Source of the DNA: Merdibacter massiliensis
GTDB taxonomy: Bacteria > Bacillota_I > Bacilli_A > Erysipelotrichales > Erysipelotrichaceae
Assembly (NCBI RefSeq): GCF_900155395.1
Contig: NZ_LT699728.1
Span: 62,001 to 126,000 of the forward strand
Length of the DNA stretch: 64,000 nucleotides
Direction of reading: 5' to 3'
How positions within the stretch are numbered: the first letter of the stretch is position 1; every line of letters starts with the position of its first letter. Of the stretch, positions 51,923 to 61,900 are shown one piece after another. Position numbers and translations under genes: made by a program. The notes under the pieces were generated by a model that saw only the letters and a list, made by a program, of their open reading frames with translations, made no database searches and was not told the origin of the DNA.

Positions 51923-54055
51923 TTATTTTTGCTTATGATGTAACCAGTGTTGGACACGAGCTTTGAATGAGGGTTTTGTTACGGCTTGATTCAACAATGC
52001 TTCTCTGGCACGTTCTTTTGCTTCCTGCATCAATACTTCCTGAGAGTTGATGGTTTCTCCTACTTGCGGCAAAGGTAGATAGCTGCCGTCGCATTGTAAA
52101 CAACGGGCTTTGACATTGTCATGCCACATGATCGAAAGATCATGCAAAATGCGTTTTTTCAGTTGTTCATCATAGATCGGACAGGCAACTTCGACTCGTT
52201 TTTCGGTATTACGGGTCATCATATCAGCGCTGGAAATATAAATTCTTTGATATGGGGCAACCCCAAAACAATAGACACGGGCATGTTCCAAGAAGCGTCC
52301 CACGATGCTGTGTACTTCGATATTCTCTGTATAGCCGCTCACATTCGGCAATAAGCAGCAGATTCCGCGTACGATCAATTCCACACGCACCCCGGAATCA
52401 CTGGCCGCCTGCAGCTTGTCGATGATCTTGCGATCGGTGATCGAATTCAGCTTCATCATGATATATGCAGGTTTGCCCTGGTTTGCTTTTTCGATCTCGG
52501 CATCGATCATCTCTAAGATCGAAGATTTTAAAGAAGAAGGTGCCACTAACAAGTTTTGATATTCTCCTTGTAGATTGCCGATCGCCATGTTCTGAAAGAA
52601 ATTCACTGCATCGATGCCGATTTCCTGCCGTGCCGTCAGATAGCTGTAATCCGTATATTGTTCACTTGTTTTTTCATTGTAATTGCCTGTACCGATCTGC
52701 GTAAAATATTGAATCTGATTTTTCTTTTTCCGTGTGATCAAGCATAATTTCGAATGTACCTTATAGTTTTCGATTCCATATAAAACAGTACAGCCGCTGT
52801 TTTCAAGCAGTTCCGCATAATTGATGTTATTCTGCTCATCAAAGCGTGCACGCAGTTCCATCAATACGGTTACTTCTTTTCCATTTTCTGCCGCAGCCAT
52901 CAGATGACGGATGATCTTCGAATTTTTTGCTAAACGATATACCGTGATCTTGATGGAGATAACATCTTTATCTTTAGATGCTTCTTTCAGCAGGTGTAAA
53001 AATGGATCGATTGAATCGTATGGATAAAACAGCAAGACATCTTTCTGCAACAGCTGATCCATGATCGGTTTATCTTTGCGCAGCATCGGTGTTGGCTGCG
53101 GTCGAAATGCGGGATAGAGAAATGGCTGCAGGGATTGTTCCTGCGGTTTAGCCAATGCAAACACATAGGACAGATCCAATGGTGTCTTGCTGACAAAGAC
53201 TTGTTCTTCACTTAAATGCAGTTGTTTGCAAATATAACTGATGAAGGATTTATCGCTGTGGCGGAACAATTCCAGACGGATCGGTGCCATACGGCGGCGT
53301 TTTTTTAAGATGTTTTTCATCTGTTCACGGTAATCTTCATCATCATCGATCTGTGCTTCATTCAAATTCACATCCGCATTGCGTGTTACCGCGATCACCG
53401 TATGAAATTCAATGGCATACCCGGAGAACAGCTGTCCTAGATTCGCACCGATCAGATCTTCTAACAGCAGCAGACGCCGCTGTTCCTCATCGATGTAATA
53501 ACAGCGATCGATGCTTTGCGGAACGGGAACCAGTCCATACAATTCTTTGTTTTTGATCTTCAAACGGGCCATGACATACAAAGCTTTATTGAGCAAGTGT
53601 GGAAAAGGATGATGAAAATCGATCACCTGCGGTGACAATAACGGCAAGACATCATTATCAAAATGGGCCTGTACTTTCGCCTGCTCTTTTGGCGTCAGAT
53701 TCCGATAGGAAACCCGGTGTACATACGGTTTCAATTCCTGACGCAGATTTTTATAGATCGTATCGCGCAGCAGATACAGTTTGCGGGTTGCCCGATAAAT
53801 GGCCTGCAACTGTTCTTGTGCAGACATCCCGCTCTTGCTGTCGATATAATCTTCATCTAGTATGCTGATATCATATAAACTGCCGCAACGGATCATATAG
53901 AATTCATCCAGATTGCTGGTAAAGATCGATACAAATTTAAACCGTTCCAGCAATGGTACGCTGCGGTCACCCGCTTCTTCCAAAACGCGCTCATTAAAGC
54001 GGAGCCAAGATAATTCACGATTTTGTGTATATGCATAATTTTTATTGTTTCCCAT
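51923..54055 (-). CDS. ppk: Polyphosphate kinase 1
   Basis: 710 residues. All PPK1 parts are visible: N-terminal RELSWLRFNERVLEEA, the head domain, and the two catalytic phospholipase-D-like domains with SIKITVYRLAKNS, MELRARFDEQNNI, YKVHSKLCLITRKK (phosphorylated His) and IYISSADMMTRNTEKRVEVACPI. It makes polyphosphate from ATP. It starts 13 bp after ppx, so synthesis and degradation genes are coexpressed. Confidence 0.97.
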   Translation of the reverse strand: MGNNKNYAYTQNRELSWLRFNERVLEEAGDRSVPLLERFKFVSIFTSNLDEFYMIRCGSLYDISILDEDYIDSKSGMSAQEQLQAIYRATRKLYLLRDTIYKNLRQELKPYVHRVSYRNLTPKEQAKVQAHFDNDVLPLLSPQVIDFHHPFPHLLNKALYVMARLKIKNKELYGLVPVPQSIDRCYYIDEEQRRLLLLEDLIGANLGQLFSGYAIEFHTVIAVTRNADVNLNEAQIDDDEDYREQMKNILKKRRRMAPIRLELFRHSDKSFISYICKQLHLSEEQVFVSKTPLDLSYVFALAKPQEQSLQPFLYPAFRPQPTPMLRKDKPIMDQLLQKDVLLFYPYDSIDPFLHLLKEASKDKDVISIKITVYRLAKNSKIIRHLMAAAENGKEVTVLMELRARFDEQNNINYAELLENSGCTVLYGIENYKVHSKLCLITRKKKNQIQYFTQIGTGNYNEKTSEQYTDYSYLTARQEIGIDAVNFFQNMAIGNLQGEYQNLLVAPSSLKSSILEMIDAEIEKANQGKPAYIMMKLNSITDRKIIDKLQAASDSGVRVELIVRGICCLLPNVSGYTENIEVHSIVGRFLEHARVYCFGVAPYQRIYISSADMMTRNTEKRVEVACPIYDEQLKKRILHDLSIMWHDNVKARCLQCDGSYLPLPQVGETINSQEVLMQEAKERAREALLNQAVTKPSFKARVQHWLHHKQK

Positions 54056-54068
54056 GCAAACCCCTTCT

Positions 54069-54962
54069 TTATTTGTCTCGCAGTTTTTTTGTTACTTTCA
54101 TCAAATAGCCTTCACGAATGCCGTAACGTCCTACTTTGAGGACCGCGCACTGACAGTGCTGCATCACGCCCATCAAGATCAATAATCCAGGAATCAGCGT
54201 ATGGATACGCTCTGGTTTATTTCTCAATAACAAATGCGACCCTTTTGCCGAACATAGATAAGACAGCAGATATTCTAATGCCTCCATCGATATTGCTTCC
54301 CCTTTATGTTCCACTTGTCCTAATTTCAAAAGTAGTTTTTCGATTGCGCGTGCACTGCCGCCTGCTGCAAACAACAACGTTTCCTGTGCATGGACATAGG
54401 CATGCAGCTCCCGCTCGATATGTTTGCGCATCGAATCAATTTCCTGCTGGGTCGGTAAGATGCCATTCACGTGTAAGTTGAATAGATTCAAAGAACCGAT
54501 CGGCATGCTGCAGGCGGAGATGATTGTCTTACGTTCAAAGGAAACGACTTCACTGCTTCCTCCTCCTATGTCCACGAAGACGCCGTCTTCTTCCTGCAAT
54601 TGCAAAGAAGCTCCATAGAAGCTCAACAATGCCTCTTGACGTCCTTCAATGACATTGACTTTTCTGCCTGTCTTTTTTTCTACTGCCAGCAAAACTTCTT
54701 TGGTATTGTCGATATTGCGTAAAGAAGCCGTCGCAAACGCGAAGCAGTGTTCGATCTGCAATTGCTGCAAGACTTTATTAAAGCTATCCAATGTAGAACA
54801 AAGAATGCTGATCCCCTCTTTGTTCAATCGTCCCTCCTGTACATAAGAAACGATACCTGCGGTCGCTTTTTTCGAAAACAGCAGGCGGAATTTTCCATTT
54901 CGCACACGATAGACATTCATTCGTATCGTGTTGGAGCCTATATCGATGATTGCGATGATCAT
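54069..54962 (-). CDS. ppx: Exopolyphosphatase / Ppx-GppA phosphatase
   Basis: 297 residues of the actin-like ASKHA phosphatase fold: IIDIGSNTIRMNVY (phosphate-1 motif) and GVFVDIGGGSSEVVSF (phosphate-2). The length is short, without the HD domain of long Ppx enzymes, so it is of the PPX1/GppA-short type. It hydrolyses polyphosphate or pppGpp. AGAGGAGG precedes the ATG. First gene of the ppx-ppk operon. Confidence 0.92.
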   Translation of the reverse strand: MIIAIIDIGSNTIRMNVYRVRNGKFRLLFSKKATAGIVSYVQEGRLNKEGISILCSTLDSFNKVLQQLQIEHCFAFATASLRNIDNTKEVLLAVEKKTGRKVNVIEGRQEALLSFYGASLQLQEEDGVFVDIGGGSSEVVSFERKTIISACSMPIGSLNLFNLHVNGILPTQQEIDSMRKHIERELHAYVHAQETLLFAAGGSARAIEKLLLKLGQVEHKGEAISMEALEYLLSYLCSAKGSHLLLRNKPERIHTLIPGLLILMGVMQHCQCAVLKVGRYGIREGYLMKVTKKLRDK

Positions 54963-55016
54963 AGTACATTCCTCCTCTGTTCACATCCATCAAAATACCA
55001 TACTCAATGGATCGGC

Positions 55017-55046
55017 AATATCCGATTTATGTAAAATATTGTAAAA
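55017..55046 (-). promoter_or_regulatory. ppx-ppk promoter with TTTTACA direct repeat
   Basis: On the minus strand TTTTACA occurs twice with a 10-bp period (55040-55046 and 55030-55036). The first TTTACA, 17 bp, GATATT (55017-55022) would also serve as promoter. The repeat has the shape of a Pho box (TTNACA, 4-5 bp gap); compare 32129-32193. Confidence 0.45.
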
Positions 55047-55048
55047 CT

Positions 55049-55885
55049 CTAGTTTAGTTGTTCCCACAGCGTATGCAGCAGCGGTTCAAAACATAGTCCA
55101 TAGGCATGCGGGGTCTGCTGCTGAAGCGTCAATTCCATGCTTTCTTTAACAAACATAGCCGCCATCGTTACGCTCTCTTTCAATGATTTTCCCTGCAGCA
55201 AAGCACCGCTCACCACTGCCGCAAACACATCGCCGCTGCCCGGACGGCCGATCCCCACTTTGGGATTGTATACTTCCGTATACTTGCCCTGTTCATAGAT
55301 AAACGTACACATCTGTTCGCCTTCTTCCATGCCGGTCACCACGACCTGTCGGACACCCTGTGCACAGAGCTGTTCACAGCATCTGCATAAAAATGTGGCA
55401 GATGGCCGCTGAGAAGGATAATCCTCGTCACACAGCAAGCACAGCTCGGTCAAATTGGGCAATACTACTTGGGCATAGGGAATGATGGTCTTCATCTTCT
55501 GGACGATGGCCGCATCGATCGTCGGATAACAATGTCCATGATCGCCCATCACCGGGTCTACAATGATCATGGTACCCGTATTTGCCTGTTTTAACCAATC
55601 AATCAAGAGGTCTGCTTGTTGTTCGCTTCCTAAAAAGCCGGTACAGATCGCATCAAACGTGATTTTTTCCTGTGTAAAGCTTTGCAGATAAGCAGGCAGA
55701 TCTTTTGTAAAATCTTTCATATAGTAATGCGGAAATTCGGTATGCATAGATAAAATGGCCGTCGGTATGGCTACGCCTTGATGTCCCATGACAGACAAGA
55801 TCGGTAACATGACAGAAATCGAACACCGTCCAAAACCGCTCAGATCATTGAAGATCGCTACTTTTTTTTGTCTTTCCATCCTCAT
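55049..55885 (-). CDS. Pyridoxamine/pyridoxal kinase (PfkB-fold)
   Basis: 278 residues of the PdxK/ThiD-like group: AIFNDLSGFGRCSISVMLPIL, SMHTEFPHYYMKDFT, IIVDPVMGDHG, VLPNLTELCLL and the catalytic GRPGSGDVFAAVVSGALL, with the Asp as base. It phosphorylates B6 vitamers (or hydroxymethylpyrimidine) with ATP. The start overlaps the 97-aa gene upstream by 4 bp (ATGA). Together with a predicted vitamin ECF S-component elsewhere in the window, B6 salvage is plausible. Confidence 0.9.
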   Translation of the reverse strand: MRMERQKKVAIFNDLSGFGRCSISVMLPILSVMGHQGVAIPTAILSMHTEFPHYYMKDFTKDLPAYLQSFTQEKITFDAICTGFLGSEQQADLLIDWLKQANTGTMIIVDPVMGDHGHCYPTIDAAIVQKMKTIIPYAQVVLPNLTELCLLCDEDYPSQRPSATFLCRCCEQLCAQGVRQVVVTGMEEGEQMCTFIYEQGKYTEVYNPKVGIGRPGSGDVFAAVVSGALLQGKSLKESVTMAAMFVKESMELTLQQQTPHAYGLCFEPLLHTLWEQLN

Positions 55886-56175
55886 GCCTCATTAATGATG
55901 CGATATTGTTCTTTTAGATACTCTATATCTTCTTTAGCCAAAGATGCAATGATCGTTTCATCCACATTTTCTAATGTTCCTAAGCGCTGAATCACTCTGC
56001 TCAGCAAGATGATCAGGCCAAATCCTTCCTGCTGGCGTGAACGCGGGTCCAACATAGCAAGGACCTCGTCTTGTGGTGTTCCTTTACGCATCTCTCCTGC
56101 ACGATGCATTTCTCCCTTTCCATCCTGATATCCCTTTGGCAATAAGATCGGGTATGTCTTCTCTTGTTGCTGCAT
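55882..56175 (-). CDS. Small conserved-looking protein, 97 aa, unknown
   Basis: The ATG at 56175 is favoured: AAAGGA lies 9 bp before it; the longer frame from 56193 has no ribosome site. The sequence PILLPKGYQDGKGEMHRAGEMRKGT...DEVLAMLDPRSRQQ...LLSRVIQRLG...EDIEYLKEQYRIIN has the look of small phage tail-assembly/chaperone proteins (LPxGYxDxxGxxHRxxxMR), but this is an impression. No other phage gene is nearby. It is translationally coupled to the kinase. Confidence 0.65.
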   Translation of the reverse strand: MQQQEKTYPILLPKGYQDGKGEMHRAGEMRKGTPQDEVLAMLDPRSRQQEGFGLIILLSRVIQRLGTLENVDETIIASLAKEDIEYLKEQYRIINEA

Positions 56176-56256
56176 TTTATCCATTCCTTTCATGTGAGAA
56201 AAGCGAAACGTTATTCATCGCTGAATACTGCCTCGCTTTCCTTCCTCTATGTTATT

Positions 56257-56285
56257 AGTATACTGGAAAATTGCTTTTTTTACAA
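56257..56285 (-). promoter_or_regulatory. Promoter of the 97-aa gene and kinase
   Basis: The minus strand has TTGTAA (56280-56285), 17-bp spacer, TATACT (56257-56262), leaving a leader of about 75 nt. Confidence 0.75.
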
Positions 56286-56338
56286 TGAACACGATGTTTC
56301 TATGAACACACGATGTTTCTATGAACACGATGTTTCCT
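56284..56338. repeat. Three tandem 17-19-bp repeats over the end of the Crp/Fnr gene
   Basis: The unit ATGAACACGATGTTTCT occurs three times (the middle copy two bases longer). The third copy encodes the end of the Crp/Fnr protein (ETSCS and stop); the other two lie beyond it. Confidence 0.85.
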
Positions 56339-56993
56339 GTTCTTTCTCTAAACGGTGAAGATAAAATTGATTTTTATGAAATGTCAAGATCCCTTCTTTT
56401 TGCATTTTTCCCAGTTCTTTGGAAAGCGCACTACGCTCTACATTGAGATAATCAGCCATCTGCTGGCGGTCAAAGGGAATCGTGATTTGCATGGATCCCT
56501 GCTGCATGGCTTGTGCGGATAAATAGGTCATGACACGGCTGCGGATGCTTTTTGCACAGATGCATAAGACACGGGCTGACCATGCTAAATTTTTGTTGGT
56601 CGATAAGATCAATAAGCTTTGGATCAGTTTGGCATACCAGCTGCGATCTTGGTAAGGAGGCGACAATAAGATGCCGATATCGATGAACAGTACTGTACTT
56701 TTTTGCATGGCAATAACATCGACCATCAACGGTGTATTGGTAAACGCATATGTTTCCGCAAAGACCCCTCCGCTTTCCATCTGATGCAGGATCGTACGGT
56801 TGCCCCATAGATCACTGCTTTCGATATAGATCTCGCCTGACAATACGATGCCGAACCGCTTTGTCTGTTCACCTGAACGAAAGATCATTTCCTCTTTTTC
56901 ATACGTTTGATTCCACAAACAGCCGCACGCATACATTTGTTCATACTCTTCTTTGGTGATTTGCTGAAAAACCGGATGTTGCAAAGGATCCAT
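56319..56993 (-). CDS. Crp/Fnr family regulator
   Basis: 224 residues: N-terminal cyclic-nucleotide-binding-type beta barrel (FGIVLSGEIYIESSDLWGNRTILHQMESGGVFAETYAF) and C-terminal winged helix (FDRQQMADYLNVERSALSKELGKMQKEGIL). No N-terminal cysteine cluster like FNR, although CGC occurs near residue 18. Ligand unknown. Divergent from the Fe-S/cupin pair; its promoter, TTGTTT-17 bp-TACAAT (57038-57066), overlaps theirs. The C-terminal codons lie in a tandem repeat, so the tail may vary between strains. Confidence 0.9.
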   Translation of the reverse strand: MDPLQHPVFQQITKEEYEQMYACGCLWNQTYEKEEMIFRSGEQTKRFGIVLSGEIYIESSDLWGNRTILHQMESGGVFAETYAFTNTPLMVDVIAMQKSTVLFIDIGILLSPPYQDRSWYAKLIQSLLILSTNKNLAWSARVLCICAKSIRSRVMTYLSAQAMQQGSMQITIPFDRQQMADYLNVERSALSKELGKMQKEGILTFHKNQFYLHRLEKEQETSCS

Positions 56994-57022
56994 AAAAAAT
57001 CTCCTTTCGTTGTTTTAACCAC

Positions 57023-57066
57023 ATCAATTTGTGTTTGATTGTACTATACTCAATAATGGAAAACAA
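57023..57066. promoter_or_regulatory. Overlapping divergent promoters with ATCAA-N7-TTGAT palindrome
   Basis: The palindrome ATCAA (57023-57027), 7 bp, TTGAT (57035-57039) sits just upstream of the TATACT (57045-57050) of the Fe-S gene and overlaps the minus-strand TACAAT (57038-57043) of the regulator gene. It is a likely Crp/Fnr-family operator, controlling both directions. Confidence 0.6.
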
Positions 57067-57078
57067 GGAGGAATCCCA

Positions 57079-57765
57079 ATGATTCGTAAAATTATTCAAA
57101 TAGATGAAGAAAAATGCAACGGCTGTGGTGCCTGTGCAGTAGCTTGCCATGAAGGAGCCATCGGTATGGTCAATGGCAAAGCCAAGCTGCTGCGTGATGA
57201 TTACTGTGACGGCTTAGGTGATTGTTTGCCTGCTTGTCCAACCAATGCCATCACTTTCATAGAAAGAGAAGCAGCTCCTTATGATGCACAGGCAGTCTTG
57301 GAAAATCAACAAAAGAAACAAGGTCCCGGCTGTCCTTCCCAACAGGCACGCCTCTTCCAACGAGAAGAACCACAGCGCCCTGCACCAATCTCCCATCCAA
57401 CATCTGCCCTTCGCCAATGGCCTTGTCAGATCAAACTGGCACCGGTGCAGGCACCTTACTATCAAGGAGCTAAATTATTGATCGCGGCAGATTGCAGTGC
57501 TTACGCCTATGCACAGATGCATGATACCTTCATGAAAGGCAAGATCACTTTGATTGGATGCCCAAAGCTGGATCAAGTAGATTATAGTGAAAAGCTGACA
57601 ACGATCATTCAGGCAAATGCTATTCAAAGCGTAACGATCGTGCGCATGGAAGTACCTTGCTGCGGCGGTCTGGAGATGGCAGTGAAAAAAGCATTGCAGG
57701 CAAGCGGCAAATTTATCCCATGGCAGGTGGTCACTATTTCCACAAACGGCACGATACTCGATTAA
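57079..57765 (+). CDS. 4Fe-4S ferredoxin-domain protein
   Basis: About 228 residues from the ATG at 57079 (AAGGAGG upstream). Residues 1-65 are a two-cluster ferredoxin: CNGCGACAVAC and GLGDCLPACPTNAI. The rest (about 110-228) contains LIGCPKLDQVDYSEKL and MEVPCCGGLEMAVKKAL, with further cysteines, a pattern common in anaerobe redox proteins next to Crp/Fnr genes and cupins. Role unknown; probably redox or nitrosative-stress related. It precedes the cupin by 15 bp. Confidence 0.87.
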   Translation: MIRKIIQIDEEKCNGCGACAVACHEGAIGMVNGKAKLLRDDYCDGLGDCLPACPTNAITFIEREAAPYDAQAVLENQQKKQGPGCPSQQARLFQREEPQRPAPISHPTSALRQWPCQIKLAPVQAPYYQGAKLLIAADCSAYAYAQMHDTFMKGKITLIGCPKLDQVDYSEKLTTIIQANAIQSVTIVRMEVPCCGGLEMAVKKALQASGKFIPWQVVTISTNGTILD

Positions 57766-57780
57766 GCAGGAGGAACACAA

Positions 57781-58110
57781 ATGGAAAAATTAAAAAATAT
57801 CAGCCAATCGGAAGTATTGGTATTAAAAGAACAAGTCGCTTATCAAAACGGCCAGGTAGTCAGCAAGACACTGGCGCAAAATGAGGCACTCAGCATTACT
57901 CTATTTGCATTTGACAAAGGAGAAGAAATCAGTACCCACCAATCTGGCGGAGATGCATTTGTCACCTGCCTGGATGGCGTTGGCAAGATCACGATCGATG
58001 GTCTCCCTTATACTTTAAAAGAGGGAGAATCGATCGTCATACCTGCTAAGCATCCCCACGCAGTCTATGCAGCGGAACCATTTAAGATGCTGCTGGTCGT
58101 CGTATTTTAA
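57781..58110 (+). CDS. Cupin-domain protein
   Basis: 109 residues forming one small beta barrel: motif 1 STHQSGGDAFVTCLDGVG, motif 2 EGESIVIPAKHPHAV, with His and Glu in the metal positions. Small single-domain cupins bind metals and various ligands. AGGAGG precedes the ATG; it is the second gene after the ferredoxin protein, under the Crp/Fnr-type control region. Confidence 0.88.
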   Translation: MEKLKNISQSEVLVLKEQVAYQNGQVVSKTLAQNEALSITLFAFDKGEEISTHQSGGDAFVTCLDGVGKITIDGLPYTLKEGESIVIPAKHPHAVYAAEPFKMLLVVVF

Positions 58111-58132
58111 TGCAGGATGATCTTCACAAATG

Positions 58133-58170
58133 AAAAGACAATTGGAAACGCTCTTTTCCAATTGTCTTTT
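58133..58170. terminator. Bidirectional terminator after the cupin gene
   Basis: AAAAGACAATTGGAAA (58133-58148) pairs with TTTCCAATTGTCTTTT (58155-58170), a perfect 16-bp stem, shared with the cohesin-like gene on the other strand. Confidence 0.93.
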
Positions 58171-58173
58171 ATT

Positions 58174-58905
58174 TTATCTTTGTTTCTTTTGTCTTATTGC
58201 TAATACGATAGCGAAACTGGCAATGATGCCGATGATCGCATAGGATAACAAATAGCGTGCAGTACCCGTTTCTACATCGGTTGATGACTGCTCTTGCCCA
58301 TTTGTTGGTGTTTCACCAACAGAAGGATCCTGTTGTGGTGAAAGTGGTGAGTCAGCTCCTTGATTTTCCTCTGCAACCGTATCATTTTCTGTATCCGGCT
58401 GTTTTTGAGGCGCATTTACGACCAGCTGTGTGCTTAATGAAGCTGTCATCACTTCCTGATCCAGGTTTTCATTGCCATCTACATAAGAAAGTCCGTCTTC
58501 TGCGATGGTGATGGTGAAGGATTGGGTTGCATCTGTATTTGTATGCAACTCGATCGTGCCTAAATGAAAGTCATTTTTATCGATGATCATCGTCGGATCT
58601 GATAGATAGATCGTATAGGTATGATTCGTTGAATCATACCTTGTATCTATGTAGTCCGCTTTGATTGCGCTATCCAATTGTAACGTAATCGGTCCTTTTG
58701 TATCAAGTTGATCGACATCCCCTTCCAAGCGCATCCGCAGCGAAAGTGTGGTGACTTTCTCTACAGTGGATGGCAATTGCAGAGTAATATCCACTTTATT
58801 ATTTTCACTTGTGAGGATGATTGATTTTTGCGATGCGGCTTGCACATGCTGCATAGGCAGCAGCATGATCATCAATAAAGCCCATACGATTGTTATTTTC
58901 TTCAT
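58174..58905 (-). CDS. Membrane-anchored protein with cohesin-like ectodomain
   Basis: 243 residues. Signal peptide (about 1-23, ending VQA), then about 140 residues of beta-rich domain whose pattern (VDITLQLPSTVEKVTTLSLRM, ITLQLDSAIKADYIDTRYD, HLGTIELHTN, TITIAEDGLSYVDGNE) resembles cohesin-type modules. A Pro/Gln/Asp-rich spacer follows, then a C-terminal membrane helix and RQKKQR; DVETG before the helix is not a normal sortase motif. It begins 16 bp after the dockerin-bearing M60 protease gene, so they form a pair. The cohesin assignment is structural inference, of moderate strength. Confidence 0.6.
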   Translation of the reverse strand: MKKITIVWALLMIMLLPMQHVQAASQKSIILTSENNKVDITLQLPSTVEKVTTLSLRMRLEGDVDQLDTKGPITLQLDSAIKADYIDTRYDSTNHTYTIYLSDPTMIIDKNDFHLGTIELHTNTDATQSFTITIAEDGLSYVDGNENLDQEVMTASLSTQLVVNAPQKQPDTENDTVAEENQGADSPLSPQQDPSVGETPTNGQEQSSTDVETGTARYLLSYAIIGIIASFAIVLAIRQKKQR

Positions 58906-58921
58906 ATGGTTTCCCCCTTTC

Positions 58922-61900
58922 TTATTTCTCTATCACGATATCTTCCAGCTGTGCAGGAACATCGATATACAGCGTATCGCTGGTCAAACGCTCTCCTTCA
59001 TTGGTCCATGCGTTATCCACACGGTACAGCTCCGCTTTGATCTGTGAAGGAAGCGTCGTCGCATGTTCTGGTTCGATCCAGTAGATCCAAGTTCCTTTGG
59101 ATACTTCCCCTAGTAGGGCATTGCCTGGATCTGGTGCCAAAATGATCTGTTGAGCCACCAGTTCTCCTTGGGCATTGGTTCCGCCTACGATGCTGCCATC
59201 AGCATCATAGAGCACAACGACATTGTAAGCGGGATTTCCTTTGTAGCTGCCCGCAAATACGATCGATCCGGCAGGAATCGATAGATCATTTTCCTGATCA
59301 TAAACAAACTCGGCTGCTAATTTGCCGATCGTCACTCTGCCTTGATCATCGCTGAACTCAATATTGTCTCCGGAAGGGCCTAAGATATCCAATTCAGTGA
59401 TGCCGATCGTTTGTTTTGCCTGTCCTTTGGCTGTCAGCTTGATGTAGCGGATATCATACGTTGTCACCCATGGATCACTGCCATTTTGGAAGTACACCGT
59501 ATCGCTGCCCTCTTCCATGTCAAAAGTACCGGTCGCAACACTTGTATATTGTTTTCCATCCACGCTGACTTCGATTACATAATCGCTGATCAAATTTGAC
59601 TTGGCATGATAGCGCAGAGCGCTCACTTCCAAGGTTTGTTTGAGATCGATCAATACATACGGATCTTTTTGTGCTTCTCCGCTGTATTCTTCACTATGAT
59701 CGCCATCAAGCACCATATGGATCGCTGCATGCGTTTCCGGCGCACATGGATCTTGCGGTGTTGCCTCCTGTGCATGGTCTTGCTGGGAAACCATGTTCGT
59801 ACTTACTGTGAATTGATCTTTTTCATAACTGCCGTCACTGATGACCTTGAGCGCATCCGTTGTCGCAACCGCACCGCGATTGGTCAGCTGATCGATCGGA
59901 TACACTTCATAATGCACTGCGCGGCTGCCCATCGTGATCGTATCTGTAAAAGTCGTTTGTCTGGTAAATCCGACCACTTCTTTTTCAATATTGCCTTTTT
60001 GTGTCGTCACACGTACGATCTCATAACCCAGGATCTGATCCTGATATGCCTCATTTGGATGGATCGTAAGAGTCACATTTCCATTTTTTACGCTGCTGTC
60101 GACATTTGTGATGACAGAGAGGCCTGCAAGAGAGCTTGCTTTTCCTTCCAGATCAAATGTTTTGGCGTCATCACTGATATAGTAAATAGCTCTCGTTTCT
60201 TCCGGGAACTGGTTCATGAAAGCAGCCGTCTCTTCATTTGGCACAAATCCCCAGCGGGTAAAGAAACTCGTCAGATCTTTGCATGCTGCTGCTGATACCA
60301 GACGCATCAGATCTTGATCTTTATCCCCGGATAAAACAAGTTTTCTTTCCCACTCTCCATTATTAAAGAGTGCACTATTTCTTGCATAGCTGTCCACACG
60401 GGCAAATAAACGATGTGCAAATATATCTTGATAATCGGCATACATCTTTTGTGCATATCCCTCATCATACGCCAGATGCAACTGCCAGTACATGCCCAGC
60501 TGGGTAAAGACATTCGAAGAATAGCCTAACGCATTGGATGTAACTTTGTCATATACATCTGCATAGTCAAAACGCACCCCGCCATTGGTACCATCTGCCT
60601 GCGCAACCAGAGCAAAATAGTTGTTCGTGATCTCATTGATCGCATAAGCCCCTTGATTGATCTGATGTCCGATCTCATGGGCAATGCCCCAGCCAAAATA
60701 AGAACCTTCAACTAATTTTCCGTTTTCATCGATGATTGGTTCTTGTTTTAGGATCAGTTCTTTGACCGAATCCCATTCAATACCGATATGATTGCCTGCC
60801 GCATACATAAAGGCACCAGAGAACATCTTCATGTAACGAATATTCAGGTGCTGACTTGGCAGGCGATTACCGCTGATCAGCGAAGGATCGCTTTCCTGGG
60901 CAAATGTATCGCTCAAGCCTTTATGCTGGTAAAACAGTTCCAGCATGGCATCCATTGCATCAGCTGTATATTGGATCTGCTCTTCTTCCTGTCCGCTTGT
61001 CAATGCGTCGAACACCTGACTTGCCGGCACGGAGATCATCATGTGATCCAACAGGATATCGGTCATGTTGTTCACACATGTTTTTTCATCATAGCTCTCT
61101 AATGAAAAGAATAAGAATTTACGACTATGTTCCTCATGTTTTGCCTGCAGCTGTTCTACATAAGCGCTTAATTCTTCCACATAGCTTTGGATGCGCTGTT
61201 GACGCTCTCCTTCTTCCGTGATGCCGACCAAGTCTAATACCGGGATCGGATTGCCGCCGTTGACACGCACTGCATAGCTGTCGCTTGTTTGACTGCCGGT
61301 ATATTGAATATACAATGCACCGCCTTTTTCTACATCTGTTGTTGTCAAAGCAGGAATGGTGATCACATTGCGTCCTACATTCAACGCAATCGTTTTCGAA
61401 AGCTGATCATATTCTCCATGCTGCTGGGTGACAACTAACTGCAGTTTGGATTTGCTGCCGCGGCTGCCGTTGTTCGTTCCTACATAGATCACGATTTCAT
61501 CTTCTGCTTTTGCTGTGATGCCTAACGGCTGCCAGGCATTTAGACCGGACAATTTTAAAGCAGAATCGTAGGAGGCACTGATATTGGTATGCACATGCAG
61601 CACATCATGAAGTTCCTTTTGTTCTGCATACAATTGTCTTGCCGCATCCAACTCTGCCTGCAAGGCTGCACGCTGAGGATGATAGTCACCATTGATCGTT
61701 GTATCGATGCGTGTCTGCAAAGCTGCAAAATCACTTTCATCCACCTGTTTGTTCAAAGATAAATACAGGTCATCTTGATACAATGCCCGAATATCGTCCG
61801 CTAATGAATCATATTCATATAATCTAACTTCTGCTACTTGAATACGACGCGTTCCATAATAGCTGACCTGCAGTCCCAACTGAATCTGATCACTTTCAAT

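Noticed and set aside
59606-60295. A 229-codon open frame opposite the M60 protease
   Set aside because: It mirrors the coding strand of the protease and lacks any recognisable domain or ribosome site.
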